NCBI GenBank assembly: GCA_026770585.1 | Contig: MU646826.1 | Location: 144,401-156,276, forward strand | DNA length: 11,876 nucleotides | DNA from: Baffinella frigidus | Lineage: Eukaryota > Cryptophyceae > Cryptomonadales > Baffinellaceae | Direction: 5' to 3' | In this document: positions 1 through 6,578 of the stretch, in pieces | Layout of the letters: each line of letters starts with the position of its first letter | Numbering within the stretch: the first letter of the stretch is position 1 | Program-made: the position numbers and the translations under genes | The notes under the pieces: model-generated | What the model was told of the DNA's origin: nothing | Seen by the model: only the letters and a program-made list of their open reading frames with translations | Databases searched by the model: none

Positions 1-1
1 C

Positions 2-89
2 AATTGGAGCCATTTGCACTGGACTCGGAGTTCCCAGCCTAGCGGGGAACTCCAAGCTCAGCAGGTGTCAACTTTCGAGATTGACACCT
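2..89. repeat. Family I edge fragment followed by two short hairpins
   Basis: Positions 2-15 read AATTGGAGCCATTT, the same 14 bases as at 9900-9913 inside the family I foldback, so a fragment of that family probably lies at the window edge. Positions 27-35 and 45-53 are a 9-bp inverted repeat (GGAGTTCCC/GGGAACTCC). Positions 63-71 and 81-89 form another (AGGTGTCAA/TTGACACCT) whose loop CTTTCGAGA resembles the GTCAACTTTCGAG part of family A. The hairpins are visible directly; the family assignments rest on short matches. Confidence 0.45.
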
Positions 90-281
90 TGACACACACA
101 ATCCTCGCACCCCTTGGAATCTTGTTCCCTCTTGACATATGGGGTATCCGTGGTTGGAGCTCTTATGCGCTTAACCATGGCATACCATGAGCCTCATAAA
201 GGCTGACTTGGGTTCGGTGTGTGTGTGAGCATGGGAACCAGTTGGTATACCTTCACCCACCCCAAGAGAACCGCCCTGTAT

Positions 282-345
282 CCCCTCTTCACGAGCCTCT
301 GCACTGGAGAGCTCAATGCGACCCGCAAGCATTTCCCCCCCCCAG
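282..345 (+). repeat. Family F dispersed repeat, partial copy
   Basis: Positions 282-313 are identical over 32 bases to 4746-4777, and similarity continues weakly beyond (GCGACCCGCAAGCAT here, GCGATCCGAGAGCA there). This is a dispersed, non-palindromic repeat. An open frame of 133 codons (219-620) crosses it, but the frame also crosses the inverted repeat at 402-430 and looks accidental. Confidence 0.7.
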
Positions 346-401
346 ATCCTTTAGGCAGAGCTAAGATGCCTGCAAAGTCAACAGTTCCCTCAACTTCAGA
401 G

Positions 402-430
402 GTCAACTTTTTCCGCCCAAAAAAGTTGAC
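402..430. repeat. Short inverted repeat GTCAACTTTTT/AAAAAGTTGAC
   Basis: Two perfect 11-bp arms (402-412 and 420-430) surround the 7-base loop CCGCCCA. The sequence joins the GTCAACTTT...CCGCCCC and AAAGTTGAC pieces that characterise family A, so it may be a collapsed family A remnant. The stretch 431-632 after it holds nothing I can name. Confidence 0.5.
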
Positions 431-632
431 AGAAGTCTTGTATAAATTGCCAAACAACCAGCGTCAGCGCCGCACATGCTACGCATTGTGCCACTTACTG
501 TACCCCGTGTCGGCCGCTCATACGAGCATTTTTCGGATGGATTCTAACTCCACCTTCTACTTTCAGGAGGTATGCTCTCCCGCCCGTCAATTCTCAGTAA
601 ACCGTAACCTGAGAGCGTAGAGAACGAAAGAT

Positions 633-785
633 GAACCCTAAACCCTGAACCCTAATCCCCTATCCTTAATCCAGAAACCCTACACGCTAAACCCTAAACC
701 CTCTTCCATGAACCCTACACCCGAAACCCTACACCCTACACTCGACTTTCAACCCTAAAACCGAAATCCGACACCAGAAACCCTG
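633..785 (-). repeat. Telomere-like heptamer block, C-rich strand on +
   Basis: Runs of AACCCTAAACCCTG, ACCCTACACCC and related heptamers are degenerate CCCTAAA units with variants CCCTGAA and CCCTACA. Perfect units are few and mixed with substituted ones, so this is an old interstitial block and not a functional chromosome end. The G-rich TTTAGGG-type strand is the minus strand. Confidence 0.8.
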
Positions 786-1185
786 GACCATAAGGTGATC
801 CCGCCTTCCGAAGCGAAGACTAACCCAGGCTACGAGCCTCAGCGTGGAAATGTTGGGTTGCTTTACAATTCTCCGTCTACCGTTTTCCACACGACGCCAC
901 TTCTGCACTTGTGACCTCAAATCTACCCTGAAATTTAGGTCGTAATCTGGTTTTAAAGAGTTTTGGTCCATCTGGACCAGCACAAAAAGAGGATCTCCCG
1001 TGCGTCCAACACCCCTTTCAGCGGTCACGGTCATAAATTGTTCCTAGACACATTCGAGAAAAATCTAGACCTTCTGCGACCCCGTTCCCAGCCGACTACT
1101 AACCATTGTTTTCTTCAAATTTTACCTTCTACAACACGTGCACAGCTGATACAATGCCTTATTTGGCCTTTACGATGCCTAGTAA
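786..1185. other. No recognisable gene or repeat
   Basis: About 400 bases without a credible gene. Short overlapping open frames on both strands show no recognisable protein. The only structure I see is a 7-bp inverted repeat, TGGTCCA (964-970) and TGGACCA (973-979), with a 2-base gap. Confidence 0.5.
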
Positions 1186-1200
1186 AGGGATTCGAACCCC
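1186..1200 (-). other. tRNA T-arm / pol III box B-like sequence
   Basis: On the minus strand this reads GGGGTTCGAATCCCT, which contains a perfect match to the internal box B of tRNA genes (GGTTCGANTCC) and can form most of a T stem-loop. I could not find a matching D arm, anticodon arm or acceptor stem in the expected 60-75 bases upstream on that strand, so this is not a complete tRNA. It could be a tRNA-derived SINE fragment, a tRNA relic or chance. Confidence 0.3.
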
Positions 1201-1233
1201 ATTAGAGGTCACAAGTGGCGTCATGTGGTTCCT

Positions 1234-1263
1234 GTAGGATCCTACCTTGCTTGTGGGAGCAAG
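1234..1263. repeat. Adjacent palindrome and hairpin
   Basis: GTAGGATCCTAC at 1234-1245 is a perfect 12-bp palindrome. It is followed directly by CTTGCT (1246-1251) and AGCAAG (1258-1263), a 6-bp stem with a 6-base loop. Its role is unknown; on the minus strand it lies just upstream of the box B-like sequence. Confidence 0.5.
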
Positions 1264-1372
1264 CCAGTCGCGATTCCCTTCTTCTCGAGGAGGGCCGTTT
1301 GGAGATCCGCCTGTCCCGAAGTATTCCCCCACTTTTGACAGGAGTGCGGTGCAATCGCCACCTCTGCCCTGT

Positions 1373-1426
1373 GAGCCTCGGTCGGACAGGTGACGAGCCT
1401 CGGTCGGACAGGTGACGAGCCTCGGT
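1373..1426. repeat. 22-bp tandem repeat, 2.5 copies
   Basis: Two identical 22-base units (1373-1394 and 1395-1416) beginning GAGCCTCGGTCGGACAGG are followed by a 10-base partial third (1417-1426). It lies in a GC-rich stretch (1200-1480) with overlapping open frames on both strands. Because 22 is not a multiple of three, the repeat shifts the reading frame, which argues against coding sequence. Confidence 0.85.
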
Positions 1427-1567
1427 GGTCCCTCCGCGTCTCGCAACACCGCCGGGGGCAGCTCTCTCCTCTCCGCACGCCACCGCTCCCCAATCTTTGG
1501 CTCAACTCAAACGCCCGATGAGGATACCCTTCAGCCGGTTCTGCCGCGATCCTCTGTACAGGGGGGC

Positions 1568-1655
1568 TTGATGTGATCCGAAAGGAAGCATGGCCTTCCT
1601 ACAGAACCAGTTCCGGTGTCCGCCTATGTTGGGAGCTCGAAGAACCTAAAGGATC
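1568..1655 (+). repeat. Family F dispersed repeat, second part
   Basis: This aligns imperfectly with about 4780-4880. Shared islands are GATCCGA near the start, ATGTTGGGAGC, and AACCTAAAGGA followed by CTAAA. Inside it, AGGAAG (1583-1588) and CTTCCT (1595-1600) form a small hairpin. Together with 282-345 and 4746-4880 it defines a non-palindromic repeat of roughly 135 bp, possibly a SINE-like or solo-LTR-like unit. Confidence 0.55.
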
Positions 1656-1731
1656 TAAAAGACTCGGGGGTTGCGGTTTCGGGTGCTGGGTACTGGGCGT
1701 GGAGGAAGCAAGATGCCCTGGCCCTGCTCAT

Positions 1732-1797
1732 CTGAAAAGCTAACGCCAGCGAGGTACTTAGAGCCTACGGGTTGCCTACGGTAGGACCCAAAGGACC
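1732..1797 (+). repeat. Family E half element (single arm)
   Basis: CTGAAAAGCTAACGCCAGCG and the following GAGGTACTTAGAGCCTACGG match, in reverse complement, the right arm of the family E foldback at 9375-9536, through to CCTACGGTAGGA. The second arm is missing, so this is a solo arm or truncated copy. Because it keeps bases that the left arm at 9375 lacks, it represents the less deleted arm. Confidence 0.75.
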
Positions 1798-1838
1798 GAG
1801 GCTGTCTGTCTCAATCATGGTCTCGGTGGGGGGGCATA

Positions 1839-1944
1839 CAGAGGTACCTCGCTCATAAGAAACCGCCCCCCCCCTAGGACCCTACAGTAGGGCCCTATGG
1901 GGGTCCCTAGGGGGAAGCGTTTTCTTATGAGCGAGGTACCCCTG
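1839..1944. mobile_element. Family B foldback MITE, copy 1
   Basis: A 106-bp near-palindrome with ends CAGAGGTACCTCGCTCATAA and its complement ending in CCCCTG, flanked by TA on both sides (1837-1838 and 1945-1946). The centre has a C run, CCTAGGACC, and a palindromic CCCTACAGTAGGGCCC region. TIRs beginning CAGG..TACCTCG with TA target sites resemble those I know from pogo/Tigger-type Tc1/mariner elements. It has no coding capacity and would depend on a transposase supplied from elsewhere. Confidence 0.85.
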
Positions 1945-1946
1945 TA

Positions 1947-2082
1947 CAGAGGTACCTCGCTCATAAGAAACCGCCCCCCCCCCTAGGACCGCCCCCCCCC
2001 CTAGGACCACCATAGGGCCCCAGGCATAGCCCTGCTGTAGGGTCCTAGGGGGGGGTGCTTTCTTATGAGCGAGGTACCCCTG
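1947..2082. mobile_element. Family B foldback MITE, copy 2, abutting copy 1
   Basis: It has the same ends as copy 1 and starts immediately after the TA at 1945-1946, so the two elements share one TA; the distal TA is 2083-2084. At 136 bp it is longer because CCGCCCCCCCCCCTAGGACC is partly repeated and the centre carries an extra CCAGGCATAG-containing stretch. The shared TA suggests that one element inserted at the border of the other, or that an earlier duplication took place. Confidence 0.85.
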
Positions 2083-2158
2083 TACTTGGTGGCCGTGTTG
2101 GTATTAAGAAAGATATCTGTCTGACAAGAGAGAGCTGAAAGATGCCATTCACGGGGTG

Positions 2159-2262
2159 TGCCTGACCGGGTTGACAGACTTTTCTCAAGTTGACACTCTG
2201 GGGGTTTGGTACACATCCGTCAACTTTGGAGTGAAAACGAGCACGGCACCCCCGAATCGGAA
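2159..2262 (+). repeat. Family A copy (GTTGAC/GTCAAC element), forward
   Basis: TTCTCAAGTTGACACTCTGG, then TTTGGTACACATCCGTCAAC and TTTGGAGTGAAAACGAGCAC, match the family A layout: AAGTTGAC, a spacer of about 20 bases, GTCAACTTT, then GAGCGGxAAxGAGCxCGG. The facing GTTGAC and GTCAAC can form a stem. The copy is divergent past 2255. Confidence 0.7.
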
Positions 2263-2648
2263 AGCCCAAATCAGACAGCGAGAGATCGAGGGAGCTGTCA
2301 GACACGTTCTGACCCGCCTTCACCGAGAAAACTCTTCACTTAACCCCCCCCCCCTTACCCCACCCCACCAGCCCTCAAGAGCGTGAGCAAATCGCCTTTT
2401 TCAATGCCTGTGTTTTGTACTGGCGGTCGTCGGATTCCGACGACGTGAGGTGCAAATCAGGGGAAGAGGAAAAGACCAGTTGCTCCTACTTGGAGGGCTG
2501 GTGGCTAGGAAGCTGTGTGTGTCCTTGTTCACGAGCCACCCCCGAAACAGAAGATGAAACGATCAAACCAGAAGAGCCCCCCCTCCCCCTCTTCCTCTCA
2601 ACCTCTCAACCTCTCAACTCTCTTCCCGCTCATGCGCCCCCGCGCCCC
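2263..2648. other. Unassigned stretch with poly-C and one palindrome
   Basis: No gene recognised. A C-rich tract lies near 2343-2368. GTCGTCGGA (2426-2434) and TCCGACGAC (2436-2444) form a 9-bp inverted repeat around one base. Positions 2597-2618 contain CTCTCAACCTCTCAACCTCT, a short pyrimidine-rich tandem. An 84-codon open frame here (2415-2669) shows no protein-like pattern. Confidence 0.4.
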
Positions 2649-2760
2649 ACACGACCACTTCCGCTGTGAAAGTGGTCGTGTAACCGACTGAAAGTGGTCG
2701 TGTAACGGACTGAAAGTAGTCGTGTAACCGACCACTTCCGACCGCACGATCACTTTCGCC
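2649..2760. repeat. 22-bp tandem repeat with hairpin start
   Basis: Three 22-base units beginning GAAAGTGGTCGTGTAAC lie at 2668-2689, 2690-2711 and 2712-2733, the last two with single changes. The first unit is also half of a 12-bp inverted repeat, ACACGACCACTT (2649-2660) and AAGTGGTCGTGT (2670-2681). Inverted fragments (CCACTTCCGACCG, ATCACTTTCG) follow to 2760, so the block mixes direct and inverted copies of one motif. Confidence 0.8.
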
Positions 2761-2777
2761 TAAACGCCCAACCCCTA

Positions 2778-2883
2778 CAGGGGTACCTCGCTCATAAGAA
2801 ACCGCCCCCCCCCCTAGGACCACCATAGGGCCCTACTGTAGGGTCCTAGGGGGCGTTGGTTTCTTATGAACGAGGTACCCCTG
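2778..2883. mobile_element. Family B foldback MITE, copy 3
   Basis: A 106-bp near-palindrome from CAGGGGTACCTCGCTCATAA to TTATGAACGAGGTACCCCTG, flanked by TA at 2776-2777 and 2884-2885. The centre reads CCTAGGACCACCATAGGGCC with complementary CCTACTGTAGGGTCCTAGG. It is the tidiest single copy and defines the family ends. Confidence 0.9.
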
Positions 2884-2901
2884 TACTCCCTCATATGAGT
2901 C

Positions 2902-3195
2902 CTAGAAGATCATACTGTTCTCCGGCGGCTCAGCCGTGATCCTAACACCACGCGTCGCTGGCAACGCTTTCCGCGCCCCTCGCGCACCCCCCCCCCCACA
3001 CACCCCACCCCCAGCACCCCCAGAAGCCCCTGGTTCGCAGAGATGCGTCTGGCTGGCGCTCTGCCCCGCGGCGAGATGCGTCTGGCTGGCGCCCTGCCCC
3101 GCGGCGCCGTCCTTCGAAGGGAGAGGCGCGTGGGCCTCCTTTGAGGACGCGCTGATTTTTGCTGCCAGCGCTTGCATCTGCCGGCGCAGGGTTAA
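2902..3195 (-). pseudogene. Unassigned GC-rich coding-like fragment
   Basis: The minus strand is open for 91 codons from an ATG at 3177, and stays open upstream into telomere-like DNA. The first part (MQALAAKISASSKEAH) has an alanine/serine helix-like composition, and the middle carries an 11-residue repeat (AAGQxASQTHL twice) from the 33-bp tandem at 3040-3105. The rest becomes glycine-rich from C/G runs and looks non-coding. The plus strand is also open over the repeat, so the strand is uncertain. I recognise no family; an old exon fragment is possible, chance in GC-rich DNA equally so. Confidence 0.2.
3040..3105. repeat. 33-bp tandem repeat, two copies
   Basis: Units 3040-3072 and 3073-3105, beginning GAGATGCGTCTGGCTGGCG, differ at one position. 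The length is a multiple of three, so the duplication keeps the reading frame on both strands. Confidence 0.85.
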
Positions 3196-3345
3196 GGGGT
3201 AAGGATTCAGGGTTCAGGGTTCAGGGCTAAGGGTTCAGGGTTCAGGGTTTAGGGTTCAGGGTTCAGGGTTGAGGGTTTAGGGTTGAGGGTTTGGTGTTTA
3301 GGGTTTGGGAGGCAGGGTTTCGGGTTCAGGGCTGAGGGGTCGGAC
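3188..3345 (+). repeat. Telomere-like heptamer block, G-rich strand
   Basis: Repeats of GGGTTCAGGGTTTAGGGTTG-type heptamers; variants include TTCAGGG, TTTAGGG and TTGAGGG. The block degenerates towards 3345. It begins directly at the upstream edge of the minus-strand coding-like fragment. Confidence 0.85.
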
Positions 3346-3365
3346 CTGAGTAGAGGAGAGCTTCT

Positions 3366-3410
3366 CGAGGCAGGATAGTGAGCGACGCCGCCGCCAGAAC
3401 GCACACCTGG
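3366..3410 (+). other. Short coding-like segment between telomere-like blocks
   Basis: Between two G-rich blocks, one plus-strand frame gives RQDSERRRRQNAHLVRV. Its order of acidic, glutamate, arginine and glutamine residues resembles VDQEAERSRIQAKL at about 8663-8708. The match is short and by eye; it is listed because the same pattern recurs next to telomere-like DNA elsewhere in the window. Confidence 0.2.
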
Positions 3411-3414
3411 TCAG

Positions 3415-3572
3415 GGTCTCGGGTTTTAGGGTGTAGGGGCTTAGGGTTTAGGGGTTAGAGTTTAGTGTGTGGAGAGTCAGGGTTCATGGTTTCGAGTTTC
3501 AGGGTTTCGGGGTTTCGGATTTTTTTCGGTTTTCGGTTTTGAGGTTTGGGGTTTGGGGTTTGGGGATTGAGT
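3415..3572 (+). repeat. Telomere-like heptamer block, G-rich strand
   Basis: Contains TTTTAGGGTGTAGGGGCTTA, then TTTCGGGG and three consecutive GGTTTGGG units near 3543-3565. The variants drift from TTTAGGG to TTTCGGG and TTTGGGG. The region 3573-3780 after it shows no feature I can support. Confidence 0.8.
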
Positions 3573-3782
3573 ACCCGGGAGACGCGGTGTTGTGCGCGGA
3601 GACAGGGTCGTCTGTCGCGTCCCAGGCTCCGAGTTCCACTCCGCAGTACGCGCACATCACCTGTTGGTTTTGGGGTGAGGCGTGAGTTTTGGGAGGATGT
3701 GATACCCTCACGGGGGGAGACCTTGATTATCACCAACACTGCCCTAGGGTCCTGGAGGAGGAGGAAGACCGTGATACATTTA

Positions 3783-3915
3783 TCCGGGGAAACCTATTTT
3801 CTTTAGTTTGACATCAACAAAAATTACTACACATATGTTTTATTATTATTAGCAAGAATGAATTGTGTAGTAATTTTCGTTGATGTCAAACTGAAGAAAA
3901 ATAGGTTTCCCCGGA
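3783..3915. mobile_element. Family C foldback MITE, long form, copy 1
   Basis: A 133-bp element with ends TCCGGGGAAACCTATTTTCT and the complementary AGAAAAATAGGTTTCCCCGGA, flanked by TA (3781-3782 and 3916-3917). The arms pair for about 50 bases through TTTGACATCAAC/GTTGATGTCAAA to AAAATTACTACACA/TGTGTAGTAATTTT, leaving an AT-rich loop with TATTATTATTAG. It is more diverged than the copies at 8749 and 9587, yet its two arms still match each other. Confidence 0.9.
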
Positions 3916-3926
3916 TAAGCATGTAG

Positions 3927-4046
3927 CAACACTACCGCCAAGCATGCTCCCCCACAGAGGGTGTCTCCGAGGAGGACTTAACGAGAGATACAGTACGTTT
4001 ATTACGGATCTACACCAACATGGCAACCGTGTGTTCCCCTCCGTGA
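3927..4046 (+). other. Short open frame with coding-like composition
   Basis: A 39-codon stop-to-stop frame just downstream of the family C element reads ..SEEDLTRDTVRLLRIYTNM.., with no ATG near its start and a TGA at 4044-4046. The composition (acidic start, then alternating basic and aliphatic residues) looks protein-like, but the length is within chance. It could be an exon remnant; no family is recognised. Positions 4047-4190 hold nothing I can assign. Confidence 0.15.
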
Positions 4047-4244
4047 AGGCCTTGTAAGACTCGGCCACCGAGTAGAGGGGGGTGCCTGAGCAGGGACGAG
4101 GCGTGAGAGATGTTTGTTTCGGCGAGGGTGTGAACAGGAAAAGTTACAGCACTGAGACACCGCTACCGAGCGAGGACGGGACACGATTTTAAAAACTTTA
4201 ACCTGAATCCTGATTCCTGAAGGAAATGGACTTTTAAAATGAAA

Positions 4245-4272
4245 AGCCAGGACCGGAATCCCGGTCCTGGCT
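4245..4272. repeat. Strong GC-rich hairpin
   Basis: AGCCAGGACCGG (4245-4256) and CCGGTCCTGGCT (4261-4272) are perfect 12-bp arms around the loop AATC. Upstream, ATTTTAAAA (about 4189) and TTTTAAAAT (about 4232) may extend the structure. It resembles a bacterial terminator in shape but has no T-run and no gene to end; in this setting it is more likely a foldback relic. Confidence 0.7.
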
Positions 4273-4358
4273 GTCTTATATGTGCCGAGTTGGCTCGACA
4301 GCGGCTACGCCAGAGAGGAACCGCACCTCGGCAGTAGGAGCCCCCCTAGGCTCGTTAC

Positions 4359-4514
4359 GCAAGCTTCCAGCCCTGGATGGCTTTTCTGGGCCCTGAAGCG
4401 GATCAAATCCCCTTTCGAGGCCTGATTTTTTTCAAAGTCTGAAAAGGGGGTGAGCGTAGAGGAGATTTGATCCGCTTCAGGTCCCAAAAAAGCCCATCAG
4501 GGCTGGAAGCTTGC
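4359..4514. mobile_element. Family D foldback element
   Basis: A 156-bp inverted repeat. The left arm starts GCAAGCTTCCAGCCCT and continues CTGAAGCGGATCAAATC; the right arm has GATTTGATCCGCTTCAG and ends AGGGCTGGAAGCTTGC. The arms are about 56 bases with a few mismatches, and an inner CCCCTTT/AAAGGGG-type pairing extends them. No TA pair is evident at the ends. Just outside, CTACGG (4528-4533) and CCGTAG (4538-4543) form a small stem shared with families B and E. Confidence 0.85.
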
Positions 4515-4675
4515 CAAACTAAGGCCCCTACGGCCTACCGTAGTCAAAACCGTAAGCTTACTACCCTGAATTCAAGCCTTTACCCTAGTACACTGCGTGC
4601 CTGGAGATTTTGCAGAAGTCAACTCCCCCACAAATCTGTCATTTTAAGAAAGGAGGTACATGTTGCGTATACTTC

Positions 4676-4736
4676 TTTACTACACATTCGCAGGTGAGTT
4701 GACTGATACAAAAACTCCGCCCTGGCAGTGTAGTAG
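4676..4736. repeat. Family C decayed remnant
   Basis: TTTACTACAC (4676-4685) and GTGTAGTAG followed by CAAA (4728-4740) are the inner stem of family C with a loop of about 42 bases. Outer arms and terminal repeats are not recognisable. Confidence 0.4.
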
Positions 4737-4745
4737 CAAAAGAGC

Positions 4746-4888
4746 CCCCTCTTCACGAGCCTCTGCACTGGAGAGCTAAACGCGATCCGAGAGCAAAAAT
4801 GCTTTCTCTGCAGTCCTTTCTACGGAAGGGCGTGTCGTTGGCATATGTTGGGAGCATTTAAAACCTAAAGGACCTAAAGTAACCTTGT
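4746..4888 (+). repeat. Family F dispersed repeat, fullest copy
   Basis: It joins the part shared with 282-345 (32 identical bases at 4746-4777) to the part shared with 1568-1655 (ATATGTTGGGAGC, AACCTAAAGGACCTAAA). This makes it the reference copy of a non-palindromic dispersed repeat of about 135 bp. I see no coding frame or terminal inverted repeats. Confidence 0.7.
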
Positions 4889-4947
4889 CGGATGCTTCAG
4901 CGTCGGGGGTGAACAGGAACCCCGCACACGCCATCTTGCGCCTGCCG

Positions 4948-5043
4948 AGGGTTTGGGGTTTGGGGTGTGGGGTTTGGGGTTTGGGGTGTGGGGTTTGGGG
5001 TTCGGGTTTTTAGGTTTTAGGTTTTAGGGTTTCGGGTTAGGGT
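4948..5043 (+). repeat. Telomere-like heptamer block, G-rich strand
   Basis: GGGTTTGGGGTTTGGGGTGT units repeat with a higher-order period, then shift to TTTTAGG and TTTCGGG variants. It is followed by CGCCGGGGGCTCACATGGAC; GGCTCACATGGAC recurs at 5468-5480, next to another G-rich block. Confidence 0.8.
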
Positions 5044-5124
5044 CGCCGGGGGCTCACATGGACCACTCGAGACTGGAAGAGTGACTTTTTTAAATGTGGG
5101 TTTGTTAAATTTAGTACCAGTCAC

Positions 5125-5180
5125 GGGCAGGCTTGGTCACGACCCCGCTCGAATTCGAGCGGGGACACGACCAAACGCCC
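5125..5180. repeat. Perfect 22-bp palindrome with extended stem
   Basis: CCCCGCTCGAATTCGAGCGGGG (5143-5164, quoted as two joined 11-base arms) is a perfect palindrome. TTGGTC (5133-5138) with GACCAA (5169-5174), and GGGC (5125-5128) with GCCC (5177-5180), extend the pairing. It may be a short foldback element whose arms touch at the centre. Confidence 0.75.
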
Positions 5181-5287
5181 TTGTTGTACGAAAATTACGG
5201 CACCCCTTTTTTTTCTTCACTTAAGACTTGTAAAGTTAAAACTTTTAAAATAGTCCCTCTTCCAGTCTCGAGTGGATGGAGAGCATG

Positions 5288-5416
5288 CCACACCAGATTC
5301 CAGGAAGGTGTCACCAAAAGTCAATTTCCCCTGCAGGCAGTTTTTTTCAAAAGTCAATACCGTACCAGGGTACGGTATTAAGACAGTCACCATCCTCCTC
5401 CAATCTGGCGTGGTGG
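5288..5416. mobile_element. Family H foldback element, copy 1
   Basis: The left end CCACACCAGATTCCAGGAAGG pairs imperfectly with CCTCCTCCAATCTGGCGTGG on the right. The centre is a strong stem, AATACCGTACC (5356-5366) and GGTACGGTATT (5369-5379). CAAAAGTCAA occurs twice in the left arm. It aligns with the copy at 8896-9021. Confidence 0.75.
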
Positions 5417-5428
5417 GAACATGCTCCT

Positions 5429-5461
5429 AGGGTTTCGAGTTTCGGGTTTCGGGTTGAGGGG
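5429..5461 (+). repeat. Short telomere-like block, G-rich strand
   Basis: GGGTTTCGAGTTTCGGGTTT units run into a G tract, just after the family H right end. Positions 5462-5545 are GC-rich and unassigned. Confidence 0.6.
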
Positions 5462-5545
5462 GGGGAGGCTCACATGGACAGCATGGGGTTGTGCTCGTGC
5501 GGCCACTCAAGCTCTCGCATCGCGAACGTAGTCTCACGCCCCTGT

Positions 5546-5612
5546 TTCGGGTTTGGGGCTTATGGTTTAGGGTTTAGGGTGTCGGGTTTGGGGTTTAAGG
5601 TTTAGGGTTTTA
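5546..5612 (+). repeat. Telomere-like block, G-rich strand
   Basis: TTTCGGGTTTGGGG is followed by GGTTTAGGGTTTAGGG and later variants. It contains two adjacent exact TTTAGGG units, among the best preserved in the window. Confidence 0.75.
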
Positions 5613-5677
5613 CAAGTGGAAATTTGTTTTAGTGATACTAAAAGCACCCGCGTAGTAATTTCCCGTGCCATCACCCG
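5612..5677. repeat. Family C decayed copy
   Basis: AAAGCACCCGCGTAGTAATT and the following TCCCGTGCCATCACCC align with the family C right half AAAGCACTTGTGCAGTAATT, TTCGTTGCCATC. Upstream, GAAATTTGTTTTAGTGATAC is a degraded loop. The outer terminal repeats are gone. Confidence 0.5.
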
Positions 5678-5734
5678 ATTGAGAGATTCAAACTCAACTA
5701 TTCCCCGCCCACGAGCACCCGCGAGAACCGTCTG

Positions 5735-5880
5735 GCTCTGCCTCACTCGGGTTGGCCGCTGACTATTCTCAAGTTGACATGCGGGGTGTGCGGCACAACC
5801 CCGTCAACTTTCGAGCGGGAACGAGCCCGGGCTCACCAAATTGTTGAGCTCAAATAGCCTGGGACAGAGCTGGGAGTACG
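5735..5880 (+). repeat. Family A copy, forward, well preserved
   Basis: In order: TCTGGCTCTGCCTCACTCGG; TTCTCAAGTTGACATGCGGG; CCCGTCAACTTTCGAGCGGG; the palindrome GAGCCCGGGCTC; and CTCACCAAATTGTTGAGCTC, near-palindromic. Similarity to the copy at 7826 continues to about 5880. The element holds nested dyads but no long frame of its own. Confidence 0.85.
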
Positions 5881-6078
5881 GGGGGGGGGGCTCGCAACCT
5901 GGACGGTGAAGAACGAATCGGCCCCATCCCCCACCTGCGCCCGAAGCTCCCGCAGCATCTGGCACCGCCGCTCCTCGCACGGCGTCGATCGCAACCGCTC
6001 TATATATGCGCCCCCGCCCTCGTCCACCTGGGGCAGATGGCGCGGTGAGCGGCGCCCCTCGCACTTCCTGAATCGCAA
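5833..6078 (-). pseudogene. Unassigned GC-rich coding-like fragment
   Basis: An 81-codon minus-strand frame. Its middle section (CEERRCQMLRELRAQVGDG) has heptad-like leucine, arginine and glutamate spacing typical of a helix, and GADSFFTVQV follows. The last 15 or so residues fall within family A, so the real fragment, if any, lies about 5880-6060. A 157-codon frame on the same strand (6085-6558) continues the GC-rich stretch with poorer protein character. No family is recognised. Confidence 0.2.
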
Positions 6079-6113
6079 AAACTATCATCTCGAATCGCAA
6101 AAACTATGATCTC
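6070..6113. repeat. 22-bp tandem repeat, two copies
   Basis: GAATCGCAAAAACTATCATC plus TC (6070-6091) is repeated at 6092-6113 with a single C-to-G change. It sits between the two GC-rich minus-strand frames. Confidence 0.9.
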
Positions 6114-6578
6114 GCCCCCCCCTGCCCGTCCGCACCTCGCTCGGCCCGGCCACAAGCTCCACGCTGTCCACACTGCTCCACGACGCGGTGCGGACGTGGG
6201 ACGGCGCACCGAACCGAGCCGGACGCCTCTCCTTTCCGCCCCACGTCGCGCGCCGCGACATTTGCGGCGGAGAATGCGCCTGCGGTGGGTGCCGATGATC
6301 AGTATTTCGAGCGGCGCTGGAGATGTACCGATGGAGGAGAGTTGGCGAGGGTGGAACCGAGCGCAAATACGTGAAAATTGAGGTGAGAGGGGTGAGGCTG
6401 CGGGAACAAAAGGAAGTTGCGAAATGGTCATGCTGGTCAACAGAACCGGGAGCAGGGAGAGAGGAGCAGGGAGAGACCATGCGTGCCACCTGAACCCCTA
6501 CGAGAAGCGGACACGGTATTGGAGGGCGATGGGGGCTGAGGCGGGGCGGTGCTGACAAGCCCCGTCAGCGCCTGCTGA

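Noticed and set aside
219-620. 133-codon plus-strand open frame
   Set aside because: It crosses a dispersed repeat and an inverted repeat and has no recognisable motif.
1159-1265. Complete tRNA gene on the minus strand
   Set aside because: Only the T-arm is recognisable; no acceptor pairing, D arm or anticodon arm could be fitted.
4245-4272. Rho-independent terminator
   Set aside because: The hairpin is strong, but there is no T-run, no upstream gene, and the window looks eukaryotic.
6000-6558. 146- and 157-codon minus-strand frames
   Set aside because: They overlap each other in different frames, contain the 22-bp tandem repeat, and look like products of high GC; only a short part is mentioned as coding-like.
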